Part shown: positions 5,050 to 5,904 of the stretch, piece after piece
Layout of the letters: each line of letters opens with the position of its first letter
How positions within the stretch are numbered: position 1 is the first letter of the stretch
DNA from: an uncultured Microbacteriaceae bacterium
Lineage (GTDB): Bacteria; Actinomycetota; Actinomycetes; Actinomycetales; Microbacteriaceae
Direction of reading: 5' to 3'
Length of the DNA: 5,904 bases
Assembly: GCA_903907615.1 (NCBI GenBank)
Contig: CAIVOR010000306.1
Coordinates: 1 to 5,904 of the forward strand
Notes under the pieces: generated by a model
The model's database searches: none
What the model was told of the DNA's origin: nothing
What the model saw: the letters and a program-made list of their open reading frames with translations, nothing else
Program-made: the position numbers and the translations under genes

Positions 5050-5081
5050 CTAACGCCGCTCTCCTCGGAGGGCGGCGTTAG
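5050..5081 (+). terminator. Strong 15-bp hairpin after csp
   Basis: CTAACGCCGC (5050-5059) pairs with GCGGCGTTAG (5072-5081), and TCTCC (5060-5064) with GGAGG (5067-5071), giving up to 15 bp around a very tight loop. It begins 26 nt after the csp stop and is followed by TCTGTG, not a clean T-run, as is common in high-GC actinobacteria. It also ends only 6 nt before the AAGGA of the next gene. Confidence 0.75.
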
Positions 5082-5097
5082 TCTGTGAAGGATGACA

Positions 5098-5904
5098 ATG
5101 CGCAGCACGACCCGAACCCTGCTCGCCGCGACTGTGGCGGTGGTCGTCTCGACGACCCTTGCCGCCTGTAGCTCGGCCGCACCCCGATACGAGTACGCGC
5201 CGCACCACACGCCCGCCCCGGCCACCGCCCTGGCTCCGCTGCGCGGAACCAACGTGGCCGCCGGTTCGCTCACGCACCCCTCGCTGTGCGCCAAGATCGA
5301 CAACCACGAAGAAGCGCGTCCGCAGTACGGACTCAAGTTCACAGACATCGTGTTTGAGGAGCTCGTCGAGGGTGGCCTCACCCGCTACGTCGCCTGCTGG
5401 GACTCCAGCGTGCCCGATCAGATCGGCCCCGTGCGATCCATTCGCCCTATGGACCCCGACATCATCTCGCCCTTCGGCGGCATCGTGGCATATTCGGGCG
5501 GCCAGCAGCGCTTCGTCGAAATGATGCGCGACACGGTTGTGTACAACGCCATCCACGGCCAGTCCGACACCGAAGAAACGATGTACCGCACCGACGACAA
5601 GGGAGCCCCGCACAATGTGGGGGTGGCCGCCAACGTCATCATTTCTCAGCACCTCGACCTCGCTGCGCCGCAACAGATGTTTGCCTACGCCAGCAGTGTC
5701 GCCACCTCAACGCCTGTTCGCGATGGCCAGCCGCAGGCCACCATCAACGTCACGTTCTCCGGCGAGCGATTCCCCTCGTGGGGCTATGACCCGGCAACGC
5801 AGGTCTACTTGCGCTCGCAAGAGGGCGCGCCCGACCTCGACGACGCGGGAGCACAGATCCAGGCCACCAATGTTGTGGTGATGATGGTCAACGTTGATTG
5901 GCAG
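5098..5904 (+). CDS. DUF3048 (YerB-like) lipoprotein, 3' end beyond the window
   Basis: The frame is open from 5098 to the window end (269 codons) with no stop, so the C-terminus is missing. ATG 5098 is preferred over ATG 5092 because AAGGA (5088-5092) is 5 nt upstream of it. Residues 1-24 are a lipoprotein signal peptide: Arg at 2 and 6, a hydrophobic core, and lipobox LAAC with Cys24 as the lipidated residue; an Ala/Pro-rich spacer follows. From about 62 it matches the DUF3048 N-terminal domain: CAKIDNHEEARPQ (64-76), IVFEELVEGGLTRYVACW (84-101), IGPVRSIRPMD (109-119) and then YSGGQQRF. Cys64 and Cys100 may form a disulfide. The family (Bacillus YerB) has no firmly established role that I know of. 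Expected location is the outer face of the membrane. The hairpin at 5050-5081 separates it from csp. Confidence 0.88.
   Translation, partial: MRSTTRTLLAATVAVVVSTTLAACSSAAPRYEYAPHHTPAPATALAPLRGTNVAAGSLTHPSLCAKIDNHEEARPQYGLKFTDIVFEELVEGGLTRYVACWDSSVPDQIGPVRSIRPMDPDIISPFGGIVAYSGGQQRFVEMMRDTVVYNAIHGQSDTEETMYRTDDKGAPHNVGVAANVIISQHLDLAAPQQMFAYASSVATSTPVRDGQPQATINVTFSGERFPSWGYDPATQVYLRSQEGAPDLDDAGAQIQATNVVVMMVNVDWQ

Noticed and set aside
5092..5097. Lipoprotein start at ATG 5092
   Set aside because: The AAGGA runs into this ATG (5088-5092), so it cannot serve it; ATG 5098 has correct spacing.
5159..5524. 121-codon plus-strand frame rich in Arg, Pro and Thr
   Set aside because: It is a shifted frame within the DUF3048 gene, whose own frame has a signal peptide, lipobox and family motifs.
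1..5904. Mobile elements, CRISPR arrays, integration sites at the tRNA
   Set aside because: No spaced repeats, transposase or integrase fragments were seen, and no duplicate of the tRNA 3' end was noticed downstream.

Overview
The window looks like chromosome of a high-GC Gram-positive actinobacterium. The signs are GTG starts, GC-rich third codon positions, a DUF3263 gene overlapping a LytR_C gene, and a cytochrome b-type membrane protein carrying an actinobacterial-looking GLPRxxGGEPWP motif. I favour Microbacteriaceae or a close relative, but this rests on remembered gene order and not on a search. There is no sign of phage, insertion sequences, CRISPR or recent transfer; this is housekeeping sequence with several small regulatory-looking features.

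Layout. At the left edge, a truncated gene (1-205, minus) runs out of the window; it encodes a small SCP2-like or unknown protein. A divergent intergenic region (206-450) holds a 15-bp palindrome and small upstream ORFs, one of which overlaps the next start codon as GTGA. Then come etfB (451-1227), etfA (1236-2210) and a six-helix cytochrome b-type membrane protein (about 2215-3510), separated by only 8 and 4 nt, so probably one operon. EtfBA is the soluble FAD/AMP electron carrier that takes electrons from flavin dehydrogenases. The adjacent membrane cytochrome is a plausible, unproven exit for those electrons.

A tRNA-Thr(UGU) gene (3586-3658) follows. Next is a two-gene unit with an ATGA overlap: a DUF3263 helix-turn-helix-like protein (3774-4085) and a membrane-anchored LytR_C protein (4082-4657). 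A hairpin-rich gap containing two mutually exclusive stems precedes a monocistronic cold-shock protein gene (4817-5023), which ends at a strong 15-bp hairpin (5050-5081). The right edge is a DUF3048 (YerB-like) lipoprotein gene that starts at 5098 and runs off the window.

No dramatic new system is visible. The most noteworthy items are the duplicated GLPRxxGGEPWP motif in the disordered N-terminus of the cytochrome and its linkage to etfBA, the upstream ORF and palindrome ahead of etfB, the interleaved hairpins before csp, and a hairpin that abuts the lipoprotein ribosome binding site.
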